Of a stretch of 64,000 nucleotides of DNA, positions 46,250-58,640 are shown one piece after another (within the stretch, counting starts at the first letter, position 1; every line of letters starts with the position of its first letter). Source of the stretch: Thamnaconus septentrionalis (taxonomy: Eukaryota > Chordata > Actinopteri > Tetraodontiformes > Monacanthidae); assembly GCA_009823395.1 (NCBI GenBank), contig CM020509.1, positions 20,818,501 through 20,882,500 of the forward strand. Reading direction: 5' to 3'. The translations under genes and the position numbers were made by a program. Under the pieces are notes generated by a model that did no database searches, had not been told where the DNA came from, and was given only the letters and a program-made list of their open reading frames with translations.

Positions 46250-47046
46250 AACCACTCTCTTCTTACCTTCCTTCTATCATTCCTTTCTTCCGTCCGTCCT
46301 TCATTCCCTTCCCTCCTCCTTCCCTTCTCTCCTTCCTTTCCCTCCTTCCCTCTATTCCTTCCTACTTTTCTTTCCTTCTTCTCTTTTCCTCCTTCCTTCA
46401 TCCTTCCTTCTTTCCTTCCCTTCTCTCCTTCCTTGCTGCCTTCCTTCGTTCTTTCCCTCCGTCCTTCCTTCCTCCCTTTGCCTCGTTCCCTTCTACCTCC
46501 TTTCATTTTTCCCTTTCTTCCTTCCCTCCTCCTCCTTCCTTCCTTCCTTTGCTTCCTTCCCTTCTACCTCTTTTCCTTTTCCCCTTCCTTCCTTCCTTCC
46601 TTCCCTCCTTCCTTCCTTTGCCTCGTTCCCTTCTACCTCCTTTCCTTTTTTCCTTCCTTCCTTTTTTCCTTCCTTCCTTCCTTCCCTCCTTCCTTCCTTT
46701 GCCTCGTTCCCTTCTACCTCCTTTCCATTTTTCCTTCCTTCCTTCCTTCCTTCCCTCCTTCCTTCCTTTGCCTCATTCCCTTCTACCTCCTTTCCTTTTC
46801 CCTTCCTTCCTTCCTTCCCTCCTTCCTTCCTTTGCCTCGTTCCCTTCTACCTCCTTTCCTTTTTCCCTTCCTTCCTTCCTTCCTTCCCTCCTTCCTTCCT
46901 TTGCCTCGTTCCCTTCTACCTCCTTTCCTTTCCCCTTCCTTCCTTCCTTCCTTCCCTTCCTTCCTTCCCTCCTTCCTTCCTTTGCCTCGTTCCCTTCTAC
47001 CTCCTTTCCTTTTTCCCTTCCTTCCTTCCTTCCATTCATCCACACA
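46250..47046. repeat. CTTCC polypyrimidine minisatellite with embedded motif
   Basis: Within about 800 bp of CTTC/TTCC repeats the motif TTTGCCTCGTTCCCTTCTAC plus CTCCTTTCC occurs eight times, starting at about 46477, 46548, 46617, 46698, 46767, 46831, 46900 and 46981. Spacings are 64-81 bp. Long Phe/Pro/Ser-rich open frames are repeat artefacts. Confidence 0.95.
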
Positions 47047-47484
47047 TCCATTCATTCCTTTGTCGTGTCTTGTTTCGCTTTACAGTTGGAAATCTTTTTT
47101 TTCCTCCCAACAAAGTTTTCTCCCTCCAGAAAAAAAAAAAAAAAACCTCTCCTTCTTGCATATTTGATTTGTGTGGAAACTTGTGGGAGCCGCAGCAGAA
47201 TCTCAAATCAGGCCTGAGAGTTTGGAGCGGTGGATCGCGGGGTTGTGTCCTGCAGACGCCGCCGGTTTCATCAGCAGCTGTGATGCAACACAGGCCGAGG
47301 CCCCGCCCCCTCCGACTAGAAGCCCCGCCCCCTCTGGCCAACCATTGGTCGATGGAGGCTGTCGGAGTTCCTGCCAGTTAACATCTCAACCCATTAATAT
47401 TTGACCACAGTGTGTGTGTGTGTGTGTGTGTGTTGGTTCAGCGAGTCTTTGCTTGTTGTTGCCTCAAACAACAACCAGGGGGCG

Positions 47485-47520
<36 letters not shown>

Positions 47521-47579
47521 GCGCGCTGACGGCTCCTGTTTGGCCGACGGTTTTGGAAAGTCGCGCTCGTCTTTTTGCA

Positions 47580-47763
<184 letters not shown>

Positions 47764-47849
47764 ACTGGAGCAGATGGGGGCGGGTTGCCAGATCTGACTC
47801 TATCACCATCAGTCTCCCACTTTATGACCCACACACACACAAACACACG

Positions 47850-48170
47850 CACGCACGCACACACACACATACTGGTTCAGTGTCTCTGACTGGTCGTGAT
47901 CAAACGGCTCTCTTTCCTTTTCTAGCTCAGCCAATGCTCCCCAGTCGCGGCGCCGCTGCTGCCCACCGCTCCCTCAGGGGCCGATGGGCCAAATGCGGAG
48001 GACAAATATTGCATTCTTTGGGACGTGACAATCACTGGGACTCTCACTTTTTTAACTCTTCCTCTTCCTCCTTCTTCCTTCACTCATTGTTTCCCTCCTC
48101 CTGCGTCTTCTTTTCCCTCTTCATCCCCCTCAACTCCTCCTCCTCTTCTCCTTCCTCCTCCTCCTCCTTA
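47850..48170 (-). repeat. Inverted duplication, left copy
   Basis: The reverse complement of this segment closely matches 53535-53835. Shared parts are a (CA)n flank, CTGGTTCAGTGTCT, AGCTCAGCCAATG, GCGGCGCCGCTGCTGCCCAC, AGGACAAAT, TTCTTTGGGA, AACTCTTCCTCTTCCTCC and AACTCCTCCTCCTC. The core resembles a dispersed fish repeat. 48171-48400 contains (CA)n at about 48186-48206 and no gene. Confidence 0.85.
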
Positions 48171-48403
48171 TCGTGATACACGCATCACACACACACACAC
48201 ACACATCCTGCATCAAGACAGACCAAAATGCTGGATTTAACCTCAAACAGACACACTTAAAGAAACACAAGTGACCTTTGACCTTTGGAGGGATTGAACT
48301 CCCTTACAGTAGTTTTGTGCTCAAAGTTTTTTGTTTTTTTTTTCACAGCCGTGAAGCGTGACGGAACTGAAAGATGACAGAAGCCTGAACGAAGCGGCCA
48401 GCG

Positions 48404-48490
48404 ACCAGTCAGGACCCTCGACCAATCAGAGACCTCGACCAATCGAAATCCTCAGCCAATTAGAGGTCTCGGCCAATCAGGACCCTGGAC
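48404..48490. repeat. CCAAT-type short tandem array
   Basis: Four units of about 18-20 bp carrying CGACCAATCAG-like cores (ACCAATCAGAG, ACCAATCGAAA, GCCAATTAGAG, GCCAATCAGGA). Confidence 0.8.
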
Positions 48491-48804
48491 AGCGACACTG
48501 AGGGCCAGTTGCTTCTCAGTCACGACGACCCGTCCTTCCGTCTAAAAGTCATTGGCCCCGCCCCCTCATCCACCAGCCCCGCCCCTACTCCGCCGGCCCC
48601 GCCCTCTCTTCTAATGGCCCCACCCCTTCCTCCACCGACTCTCTACTCCCCCCTCAGTGTTCAGATCCAGAGTGACAGCTTCATGACGTGACGGCGGAGG
48701 GAGTGGGCGAGCGAGGAGGTGAAGTGATGAGCAGAGAGCGATAGAGAGCGAGAGGAACGTTAACCAGTCAATTATTAATAGGACGGAGGGAGAGAGGGAG
48801 GCGT

Positions 48805-48805
48805 G

Positions 48806-48836
<31 letters not shown>

Positions 48837-48968
48837 TCTCTCCAGTGGAATCTCGTCCTACTATGAAGGAAAAAATTCAATTATCCTACAAAAGTGAATA
48901 AATTTGCAACGCGGCAGCCTGTGACTCTAGTGACTGGCGGCGTCTCCCAGGATGCACTGGGGAACCGT

Positions 48969-49019
<51 letters not shown>

Positions 49020-49160
49020 TGGTGGGCTTTTACACAGGAGGTTGGACACGTTTTAATGAGGCGCTGCAATCTTTTAACTCTCTGGAAATGTGTGTGGTGT
49101 GCGTGCGTGTGTGTGTGTGTGGTGTGTGTGTGTGTGTGATGTGCGTGCGCGTGTGTGTGT
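48805..49160. repeat. (CA)n and (GT)n cluster
   Basis: CA at 48805-48835, GT at 48970-49018 and GT-rich 49090-49160. A degenerate GTTGT-rich stretch follows to about 49410. No gene is visible. Confidence 0.95.
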
Positions 49161-49904
49161 CTGAAGAAGAAGGAAAATGGGACACTTGACACCAACAGTC
49201 TAGTCCGCAGAAGCCTCCATACGGCGATGATGGTGGTTTTGTGTTGTGTTGTGTTGTTGAGTTGCGTGGTCGAGTCGTGAAGTTGTGTTGTGGTGTTGTG
49301 CAGCTGAGGTGTGTGTCGATTGTTTTCTTTCGGTTGTGTTGTTGAGTCGCGCGAAAAGGTGTGTGTGGTTGTATCTGAGTTGTGTAGTGGAGTTGTGTTG
49401 CTGGGTTGTTGAGCATTTGAAGTGAAAAGTGAAATGTCAAGTGAAAATAAGCACTTGACTGAACTCGGCAACACAACACACAAGTCGCCGGAGGTCAGAG
49501 GTCAGTGAGTCGGCTGCCTTCAGATTAAATTTTCTTCTACTTTTTTTTCCTCAGTGATGTCACCTCTCTCTCTCTCTCTCCCCCCCTCTCTCTCTCTCTC
49601 TCATGATTTCATTTCTTTTATTGCTGCTGTTTCTTTTTTATTTCTCATCTTTCTCTCTTTATGGCCTCTTTCATCCGCTGACTTCTCCTTTATTGCTCCG
49701 CTCCTCTTTGGTTTTCTTTTTTTCTTCATTACTCTCACCTGAAACTTTTTTTCCTCCATTTTTAACTTTACAATTTTCCGGCTGGAAGATAAAACAGTGA
49801 CATCATGAGAAGTCATTGCCGTTGCTGCTGAGCTTCAAAATATTAAAAGACCCAGTCCGGGCTCCGCCTACTCGCCCACTTCCTGTTTGATCCAGCTTGC
49901 AGAA

Positions 49905-50115
49905 CTCTGCTGCTGATTGGTAGCGGCCACCATTTGACGGGCTCTGATTGGCTGTCACCAATCGACTGACTCTGATTGGCTTCCTTAAATTGGCTGGCTG
50001 TGATTGGCTGGCTGTAGTTGGCCAGCTCTGATTGGCCGGCTAAAATGAGTCATTTGTGATTGGCCAGCTCTGATTAGTCCTCATTGATTGGTCGTCTCCA
50101 ATTAGTCTTCTCTGA
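49905..50115. repeat. ATTGG (inverse CCAAT) tandem array
   Basis: About ten copies of CTCTGATTGGC, TGTGATTGGC and related units at spacings of about 13-30 bp, opposite in orientation to the 48404-48490 array. A CT microsatellite (about 49566-49602) precedes it. Confidence 0.85.
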
Positions 50116-50560
50116 GTGGTTGTCTCTCTGCGTGGAGATCTGCTGCTGTTGCTGGGCAGAATCTATTTGTCGAGAGAAACTAAAATAGAATTTTTAAAAG
50201 AGAAAGAGAGAGAGAAATAATTCTCTCTCTCTCTCTCTCTCTCATCCTTCTTGTGGCTAAAAATTTGATGAGCCGGTCGCCTTTTCTCTTTTCTTTCTTT
50301 TGTTCCTGCCCTATTTCAGCAAATATTGGGAGGAGGAGGAGGGAACGGAGAGGGGGGGATTCCGGAGCAAAACGGGGAGCATCATAAATTATAACCAGCC
50401 GCCTTTTTCTGGTCTGAGGCCATCGACAGACATCAGAGTGGCGACGGCGGTGACGGCCACGGCGCCCCCTAGCGAGACGTTTCCTCCTCCTTTGATTTCC
50501 CGCCGAGAGGGGTGTCAGATTGAGAAGGAAACAAAGTGAAGCCAGCAGCAGGACACAAAG

Positions 50561-50737
50561 ATGAAGTTCCCCACCGTTCCCGGAGGGGGCGAGAGAGACC
50601 AAGAGAGAGACACACCTCTCTCCCACTTCGCTCAGCAGCCAATCACTGACGGCAGCGGCGGCCTAGACTCCGCCAGCAACCGACCAAATATGGGACAACA
50701 GCTGAACCGGCTGAACTCCGGTAGGACCTCGACATGA
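50561..50737 (+). CDS. Small ORF or exon of normal complexity (unassigned)
   Basis: ATG at 50561 opens 58 codons to TGA at 50735-50737: MKFPTVPGGGERDQERDTPL, then SHFAQQPITDG and MGQQLNRLNSG. It could instead splice at the GTAGGA donor (50721) after LNRLNS. The composition is protein-like in an intron full of simple repeats, and it lies antisense to the protocadherin gene. There is no recognisable domain or neighbouring exon. I do not recognise it. Confidence 0.2.
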   Translation: MKFPTVPGGGERDQERDTPLSHFAQQPITDGSGGLDSASNRPNMGQQLNRLNSGRTST

Positions 50738-50754
50738 TGAAGAGGTGAACGCTT

Positions 50755-50830
50755 GAGAGACTGATTGACTGACTGACTGACTGACCTACTGACTCACTGA
50801 GGGACTGACTGACTCACTGACTGACTGAAT
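50755..50830. repeat. (GACT)n degenerate repeat
   Basis: GACTGACTGACT and ACTCACTGA units ending just before the TIR element at 50849. Confidence 0.9.
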
Positions 50831-50848
50831 AGCTGCACAAAATACTAA

Positions 50849-51534
50849 GGGCCAGATCCATGAAGAATGGAGCGCAGTAACGAGCACACCCCAATCACCA
50901 GAAGTTGAATTTCCTGAGGGAATACTTTATCTCTGCTGTTGTCACGGATGTTGGCTTTCTCCCCGAACTCACGCCAAGAAATGAGACAGTCGCACACGTC
51001 TCCCCTAACAATTTGATTTGAAGCTGCTTAGTGGCTGATCTGATCGAGTAAGTGCAGGTTTCAAGTGTAAGTCGTCTTGTAACTGAAGAACTTGTGAGTT
51101 CTTAATAAACAAATAAATACATTGATTTGAAATTTGTAAGATGTGTGTATGATATTGTTCTACTCACGCACCTCATCATCAGAGAGAGTCGCTCTGACGC
51201 CACAAACACTATGACGGACGAAACGGCGCCTGGTTTTGGCTGGCGGTGTTGCCGTCTGCCAAATTACGTGCGGACGTGAGCGCAAACTCTTTGTGGTTCT
51301 GCCGCTGTTTCCAATGAGGCACGTTTGCATAGAAGGAGGCGTCCTGTTGCACCTAATGACTCATTTAAATCCATTCAAATGAGTCTGGCGCAGCCCTGCT
51401 GCTACCTGCGCCTCGGCGAATTTTCCGCCGCTTTTCACGAATGTCCACTCAGTGGAGAGGACGCACTGTTTCTGCCGCTATTCGCATGGACTTTCTGGCG
51501 CAAAAACCGGGCAATAGCTTTGTGGATCTGGCCC
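50849..51534. mobile_element. TIR DNA element of about 690 bp
   Basis: The left end is GGGCCAGATCCATGAAGAATG and the right end is the complement of GGGCCAGATCCACAAAGCTA. The first 12 bp are identical. Flanks TAA and GAA hint at a 3-bp target site as in PIF/Harbinger, but this is weak. A partial inverted relative lies at 7393-7745. No transposase is present. Confidence 0.75.
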
Positions 51535-51594
51535 GAAGAACGAAGAAGAAGAAAAGATTTTCAACCTCACCAGCAACAACCTTCTACCACGGGC

Positions 51595-51815
51595 TCCTCC
51601 CATTTCTCCATCTCCTCCTCCTAATCCTCCTCGACCCCCCCCCATTCTCATTGTCCTCCCTGTCTCCTCCGCCTACTCCACCTCCTCTTCGTCTTCATCT
51701 CCTCCTCGCCAGCCTTCTTCTCCTCATCCTCCTCCTCTATCTCCTCTTCCTCCTCCTACTCCTACTCTTTCTCATCCTCCTCCTCCTACACCTCCTCCCT
51801 GTCCACCTCCTCCTG
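51595..51815. repeat. CTC/TCC-rich polypyrimidine tract
   Basis: Degenerate CCT units. Leu/Ser/Pro-rich frames are artefacts. Confidence 0.9.
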
Positions 51816-51924
51816 AATCTTTGACTTACTTCCTGTCTGCTGCCCAACGTCCCCTCAGCCTTTGTTCCTCCTCGGTGCAGTTGAGGGACCAGACCTGCCG
51901 AGATCAAGGTCGACTGTGCACCTT

Positions 51925-52180
<256 letters not shown>

Positions 52181-53534
52181 AGACGGCGGACAAAATAACG
52201 CTTATGCAAAATAATTTAATTAATGGATTGCAGTGCGTTAACACTGACAGCCCTATTATATCCTAATATACATATACACATATATATTTTTATATATATG
52301 TATATATACATCTGTGCGTATCAGATCAAAGGAAATGTGGAAATGTGTAATATAATATATTTATATATATGAAAAATGAAAAGAGTTTCATGTGTGAAAA
52401 AATCCAATAAGCGGCCGAGACAAAGTCCTCCAGCTCAAACACTTCAGCTCAATAAAGTTTCTCAGCAGCTTCTGGACATTTTTCATTTTCCCAGAATTTA
52501 CAGTGGTTTCAGTGATATGAGACTGAGACACGCCTCCAACCACCGGCAAATCAGAACCCCCACCCCCTACCCTGCCGGTTCATATCTGGAGACTGTCGGA
52601 AGAAAAAATACATTAAAAAGAAATATATAGAAACTGATTTCTTCAGGTGTTTCTGTGCTTCAGGCCTTTTATAGTTTGTAGATGTAAATAGAAAAAAAAA
52701 ATAAATGAATGATGAGGAGAATTTACATCTTGAATAAAATAAAAATAATATCCTGAAAAACAGCCTTCATAATTAAATTGGAAACCAATTTAATTTTGAA
52801 ATACTTTGACCCGATGTGACAACATTCTGAATTCTGAATCTTCTTCTTCTTCTCGTGGCAAGAGGAAGTAAAAAAAAGAAAAAAAACAGAGGGAAGAGAG
52901 TATGACAAAATAACAGGGAATAAAGGAGACCAGTGTGGAGGGACTCCAAAGAGACGACTGGGACTCTGAGCTGCAGGCTACAAGTCACACACACACACAC
53001 ACACACGCACACATGCAGAGGTCAGAGGTCAGCCGAGTGCCTGCGGACACACCTGCGGCAGAGAAACAGGAAGCTCTCGAAGGACGACCAGTCGACACCA
53101 GATAAACCGGGATTTTTTTTTTTGCCAGCACGAGAGAAAAAGCTGCATTTCGAGAATACAAATATAGAAAAATACGACAGGTTCAGCTGCTCCGTGGGGC
53201 GACCTCTGACCTCACTGCCACTGCCGGTTTGTTTTGCTCTGGGACCGAACGACGACAGATGACGCGAATCCTCCGTGTCCGAGGTCCAAAACCACCTGGC
53301 TCGTCTCTCCAGCAGACGCTTCGAACCCACAAGTGGGCTGTGAGCTAACTCGCTAGCTTAGCGCGCTCACGCTACAGGTTTGAGTTCAGTCAGTCAGTCA
53401 ACTCTCATTTGCGAAAGCGCTAAATCCCAAATCAAAAATGGCTGCCGCTAACGCTAGCGGGGCTGAGGGAGCGAACTCTGCGAGCGTGCGGGTGCATCGC
53501 TCGCGGCGGCTGTTAGCTAGCTGTGGCTCTCGAG

Positions 53535-53799
53535 GAGGAGGAGGAAGAAGGAGGAGGAGGAGGAGGAGTTGAGGGAAACGAAGAAGCAGGAGAAGGGAAA
53601 CAATAAGTGAAGGAAGAAGGAGGAAGAGGAAGAGTTAAAGAGTTAAAGTGATTGCCACATCCCAAAGAATGCCAAATTTGTCCTCCGCATTTGACCCATC
53701 GTCCCCTGAGGGAGCGGTGGGCAGCAGCGGCGCCGCGACTGGGGATCATTGGCTGAGCGGCTAGAAGAGTAAAGAGAGCACGACGAGTCAGACACTGAA

Positions 53800-53835
<36 letters not shown>
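53535..53835 (+). repeat. Inverted duplication, right copy
   Basis: Partner of 47850-48170, about 5.4 kb away, ending in (GT)n where the other ends in (CA)n. 53836-54456 contains two more (CA)n/(GT)n tracts and no gene. Confidence 0.85.
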
Positions 53836-54456
53836 GTGCCAGATCAGTAGGCAGCCAGCAGCCCTGGTGACTTATGGAGACACAGATCATCACACACACA
53901 CACACACACACACGCTCACACGTGCACGCTAACAGATGTAAAGGACAGAGATCTTATTGATGTTTTTTTTCACTCTGCTCATTTTTTGATTCCGCGGCTC
54001 TTTTCAGAATATTCTCCCTCTAATTTGACTTCATAATTGCGAACGAACCAACTGCTGTTACCAGACGGAAATCTGATTGACCAGCAGACTGCAAGGCTGC
54101 TGAAGAACATTACTGTGTGTGTGTGTGTGCGTGTGTCGGAAAGGGTGGTAGGGGGGGCATGTGTCCAGGGAACCACGAGGCAAAAACATTGTCAATTTCC
54201 TGAAGTGAAAAAAAACAAAAAACAAAAAAAACTGAATGGAAGGATTTCTTTTGTGTTTTTCAGGGCTACACTCCGGATTTGTTTTTCCCATACAACTGAA
54301 ACTGAGGAAGCATCAGACAGACAGACAGACAGACAGAGAGGCAGACGGATGGACAGACTGCTGGCGGAGGAATTAAACAAACACCTTCAGAAAATGTTTA
54401 AATCGACTTTTGCGAGCGGACGTGTCTAATCTCTGGAACGCCTGTTTGGGGGATTA

Positions 54457-54486
<30 letters not shown>
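54457..54486. repeat. (CGG)10 microsatellite
   Basis: Ten uninterrupted GCG/CGG units. Confidence 0.97.
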
Positions 54487-54487
<1 letters not shown>

Positions 54488-54567
54488 TCCTGTTTATCAA
54501 CATCTCCTTGCGCTTGACGAGTTTTTAAAGTTAATTCCCGACTTCTGAGGCTGCGCTGGGGAAAATT

Positions 54568-54650
54568 ATCTTCACACTCCGGTTCGTGCAATTTACATGT
54601 ATTAATGCAGCCGACGACTCGGCAGCCTTTAATAAACCGAGTGTGAAGAT
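54568..54650. repeat. Stem-loop with 16-bp stem
   Basis: ATCTTCACACTCCGGTT (54568-54584) pairs with AACCGAGTGTGAAGAT (54635-54650), leaving one bulged C and a 50-nt loop. A (CT)n of about 40 bp follows directly (about 54655-54692). Confidence 0.85.
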
Positions 54651-54651
54651 G

Positions 54652-54696
<45 letters not shown>

Positions 54697-54853
54697 CTCA
54701 CTTTCTGTCTCTGAGATCTTCATCAGATGCGCCTGCGACTCGGAGACTCCGCTCCTCCACGGAGGGAATAACAGCGAGACGCGGAAAAGTGTGATTTGTC
54801 GGAAAATAAAGCGGACCACTGCTTTTTAATGGCTCCCTGCAGGGTTGGCAGGA

Positions 54854-54855
<2 letters not shown>

Positions 54856-54918
<63 letters not shown>

Positions 54919-54966
54919 TACCAGCAGCAGCAACAGCAACAGTACCAGCAGCAGCAGCAGCAGCAG
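54856..54966. repeat. (CAG)n array, about 37 units
   Basis: CAG with three CAA and two TAC interruptions. A plus-strand frame of 64 codons (54796-54990) is mostly Gln and has no supporting exon context. Confidence 0.97.
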
Positions 54967-55194
54967 ATCCTGACACCAGCCTACCTCTGAGAGGGCGGCA
55001 GAAGATCCTACTGTTATTAAATCACTGTTTGCAATTTGCCACATTGCACCTAATACCACCAGAATCCCAACTGTCCCTCAGAATTCTTCCTGCCTGTCGT
55101 GAAGATTGAAGAGCAGAATGAAACAGAGGAGGAGAGGAACAACAGCGAAACTGGTCAAGAACCTGAAACTGCACAGGATACGTAGAGACTCCAC

Positions 55195-55905
55195 CTTCCT
55201 CCCTCAGTTCCTTCCTCCTTCCCTTCCTTCCCTTCCTTCCCTTCCTCCCTCCCTTCCTTTCCTTCCTTCCTCCCTTCCTTCCTCCTTCCCTTCCTCCCTC
55301 CCTTCCTTTCCTTCCTTCCTCCCTTCCTTCCTCCTTCCCTTCCTTCCCTCCTTCCTACCTTCTCTCCTTCCTCCCTCCCTCCCTTCCTTCCCTCCCTTCT
55401 TCCCTTCCTTCCCTCCTTCCTACCTTCTGTCCTTCCTTCCTCCTTCCCTCCTTCCTACCTTCTGTCCTTCCTTCCTCCTTCCCTTCCTTCCTTCCTACCT
55501 CCTGTCCTTCTTCCTCCTCCCTCCTTCCTTCCTTCCTCCTTCCTTCCTTCCTTCCTCCTTCCCTTCCTTCCCTCCTTTCTACCTCCTGTCCTTCCTTCCT
55601 CCCTCCCTTCCTTCCTCCTCCTTCCCTTCCTCCCTCCTTCCCACCTTCCTCCTTCCTCCCTCCCTCCCTCCTTCCCTCCCTCCTTCCTACTTCTCTCCTT
55701 CCTTCCTTCCTCCCTCCCTTCCCTTCCCTCCCTCCTTCCTCCTTCTCTCCTTCTCTCCTTCCTTCCTTCCTCCCTCCCTTCCCTTCCCTCCCTCCTTCCT
55801 ACCTTCTCTCCTTCCTTCCTCCTTCCCTCCTTCCCTTCCTTCTCTCCTTCCTTCCTTCCTCCCTCCCTTCCTTCCCTCCTTCCTTCCTCCCCTCCCCCCT
55901 CTCTC
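55195..55905. repeat. CCTT/TCCC polypyrimidine satellite
   Basis: About 700 bp of CTTCC and CCTCC units, with TACCTTCTCTCCTTCC and TACCTCCTGTCCTTC sub-motifs. Pro/Ser/Phe-rich frames are artefacts. 55906-57940 holds (TA)n at 56735-56774, poly-A near 57024 and 57560-57592, and no supported gene. Confidence 0.95.
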
Positions 55906-56729
55906 CCTTCCCCTTGGACCGTGCATCGTCGTTTCCTTTTCAAAAAAACTTTGACAGCTTCTAAAGTTGAAACTGCTGATCAGCGCTGAACTTTTGGCTG
56001 AAACACAGATGTTTTATCTCTCCCTCTCTCTCTCTCTCACTCTCTCACCCTCTCCATCGGGTTGGTAATCAGGCAGCACGTTCCCAGGGGGTTACCATTT
56101 TACTCTGTGGCTGAAGAAAAAGCTCAGAGAGAGAGAGAGAGCTGGAGGACGGAGCGACACGCAAATGAAAAAGCCTTCAAGGAGGAGCGGCGAGCCGGTG
56201 GAGGTCGGGCTCCGCCCCTCCATGGCCCCCCCCCCCCATCCCGCTCCCCTATACCTTGTCAGACTCCCAGTGACCACCTGAGCCTCGTAGGAGAAGTCAG
56301 CTGGAAAATCCAATTCAGCTTCGTCCCCTCATCACCTTCGCGCACGCACACACACACACACGCAGCAGGCGGGATTTTATGCACTGTGGAAACAGTCATT
56401 AGAGGAAGTGTGGGAGGAAACATCTCCTCCACTTCCTGCTCGCAGCAAGCCTTGTTTTTTTTTTTTTTAATCTGGCGCCTGATTGGCCGATAAGGAGCAG
56501 CTCTTATCTGCAACGGCAGTGTGCGGCAGTGTGCGGCGTGCGACACTGAGCTAATAACCGAGGACGCTGAATAAAATGTGACTTTCATTTCATTCCGAGG
56601 CAGAACAACTTCAGAAGCAGCGCAGATCATTTTTAATTCTTTTACTTCATTAAATATTTGGTGTTCCGACGTTGTAGTTTCCCTGTTCGTCTGAAACACT
56701 GAAATACACACACACACATATCGATTTGT

Positions 56730-56780
<51 letters not shown>

Positions 56781-57940
56781 TATGCATAAATATGTCAAAA
56801 TGTTTTATATTAGAATTGCTACAATATAATTATACAACTTATATCAATATATTTAATATACAAATATTTAGATGGTAATGGTCGATGGTCTTCCCGTTAC
56901 TTAAAAAAAAAATAAAACAAACAAAAGAGAAAATAAAGATGAAAAAACATTTGGCTTTTTAATGCACTGTTGCATGCAAAAATGACTTGTATTCATTAAA
57001 ATCTTGATCTGAAAAAAATCTAAAAAAAAAAAAAAAAAAAGAAAAGAAAAGAGAAAATCACTGAAGTGGCTTTCAACCAGAAGGCTAAAATGAATGTTAA
57101 TTAAAATCAATGTCCAGTTGTGTTGAACATGTGAGTGGCTTTTTTTGGTACCAACTCCAACTCACTTCCTGAGATTGGTGTGTCCGCGGCGCCGCTTGCC
57201 GAGCTAACACCGCTAAAGGCACTAACAGAGCCGTCAGCGACTTGCAGCAGATGTTGACACAGTGGAGGCGGGGGGGTGGGGGGAGGCGTCCTCCTGCTGC
57301 GCTCTAATTGGACGGCCGGCTGTTTCAGTCACCTCTACGCTCGTTAGCCACGGCCACTCAGCACGTTCACTGGTTTTTTTTTTTTCTTCTTTTCTTTCTC
57401 TTTTTTTTTCCACTTTAACTCTGACCTTTATGCGTTCGTCTCTGGAGGAGGAGACGAGTCGCTGGAGCGAGTCGGAAAAGTGAGCCGCCACCGAGACGGA
57501 GGAATAAAATAAAAGGAGGGAGGAAGAGATTAAAAGATGATATTAAAACCATAAAAAAAAGAAGAAGGAAAAAAAAAAAAAAAAAAAAAAAAGAGTGAAA
57601 AAAATCTCCGGGCTTGGCTCTGACTTTGTGCGGATCCATTATAAGTTTTAAGGCTGAGCTAAGATTTGCCGACCTTATCTCCACAAGAGCCACATTTTCT
57701 CTTTAATTCACTTACGGAGGCAGAAAAATGAGCCATTCAGACCAACCAACTTGCTGCACCGACGGCAGGCTGTCACCAGGAGGCGTCGGCTGGAAGGCCT
57801 GCACTTTAAAGTCCTTATTTGTTGTGTTGTTCTGGAGCTTCAAACAGACTGTAGGTTCTGGTTCAGGCCGGTTCAGACTGCTTGAGACCAGCTCAAACCG
57901 GTTCAGACTATCCAGTTCAGACAGGATCAGACTGATTCAG

Positions 57941-58640
57941 TCTGGTTCTGAACACGTCGCACCAGTTCCGACTGGTTCAGACTCGATGAGACTGGATCTG
58001 ACTGGTTCAGACCAGTTCAGACAAGATCAGATTAAATCAGTCTGGTTCTGAACACGTCGGACCAGTTCCGACTGGTTCAGACTGGTTCAGACCGGATCTG
58101 ACTGGTTCAGACCAGTTCAGACAAGATCAGGTTAAATCAGTCTGGTTCTGAACACGTCGGACCAGTTCCGACTGGTTCAGACTGGATCAGACTGGATCTG
58201 ACTGGTTCAGACCAGTTCAGACAGGATCAGATTAAATCAGTCTGGTTCTGAACACGTCGGACCAGTTCCGACTGGTTCAGACTGGATCTGACTGGTTCAG
58301 ACTGGTTCAGACCAGTTCAGACAGGATCTGACTGATTCAGTCTGACTAAGAATGGATCAGACTAAATCAGACTGGTTCTGAACACGTCGGACCAGTTCCG
58401 ACTGGTTCAGACTGGATGAGACTGGATCTGACTGGTTCAGACCAGTTCAGACAGGATCAGATTAAATCAGTCTGGTTCTGAACACGTCAGACCAGTTCCG
58501 ACTGGTTCAGACTGATTCAGACCGGATCTGACTGGTTCAGACCAGTTCAGACAGGATCAGACTGATTCAGTCTGGCTAAGAATGGATCAGACTAAATCAG
58601 ACTGGTTCTGAACACGTTGGACCAGTTCCGACTGGTTCGG
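57941..58640. repeat. Decamer array A (ACTGGTTCAG) with 100/130-bp higher-order unit
   Basis: Nearly every 10 bp is a variant of ACTGGTTCAG in constant phase. A marker decamer pair TGGTTCTGAACACGTCGGAC occurs at 57941, 58041, 58141, 58241, 58371, 58471 and 58601. The spacings are 100, 100, 100, 130, 100 and 130 bp, all multiples of ten. Confidence 0.97.

Noticed and set aside
46242..47381. 379-codon and related Phe/Pro/Ser-rich frames
   Set aside because: Generated by the CTTCC minisatellite; present in all three frames at once.
54796..54990. Poly-Gln protein
   Set aside because: Frame consists of the CAG array with short flanks; no exon borders or homologue.
55106..55954. 282-codon Pro/Ser/Phe frame
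   Set aside because: Entirely within the CCTT satellite.
57941..58640. Glucocorticoid-receptor element array (GGTTCTGAACA-like)
   Set aside because: The marker decamer resembles half-sites, but spacing and core do not match a palindromic AGAACAnnnTGTTCT element.
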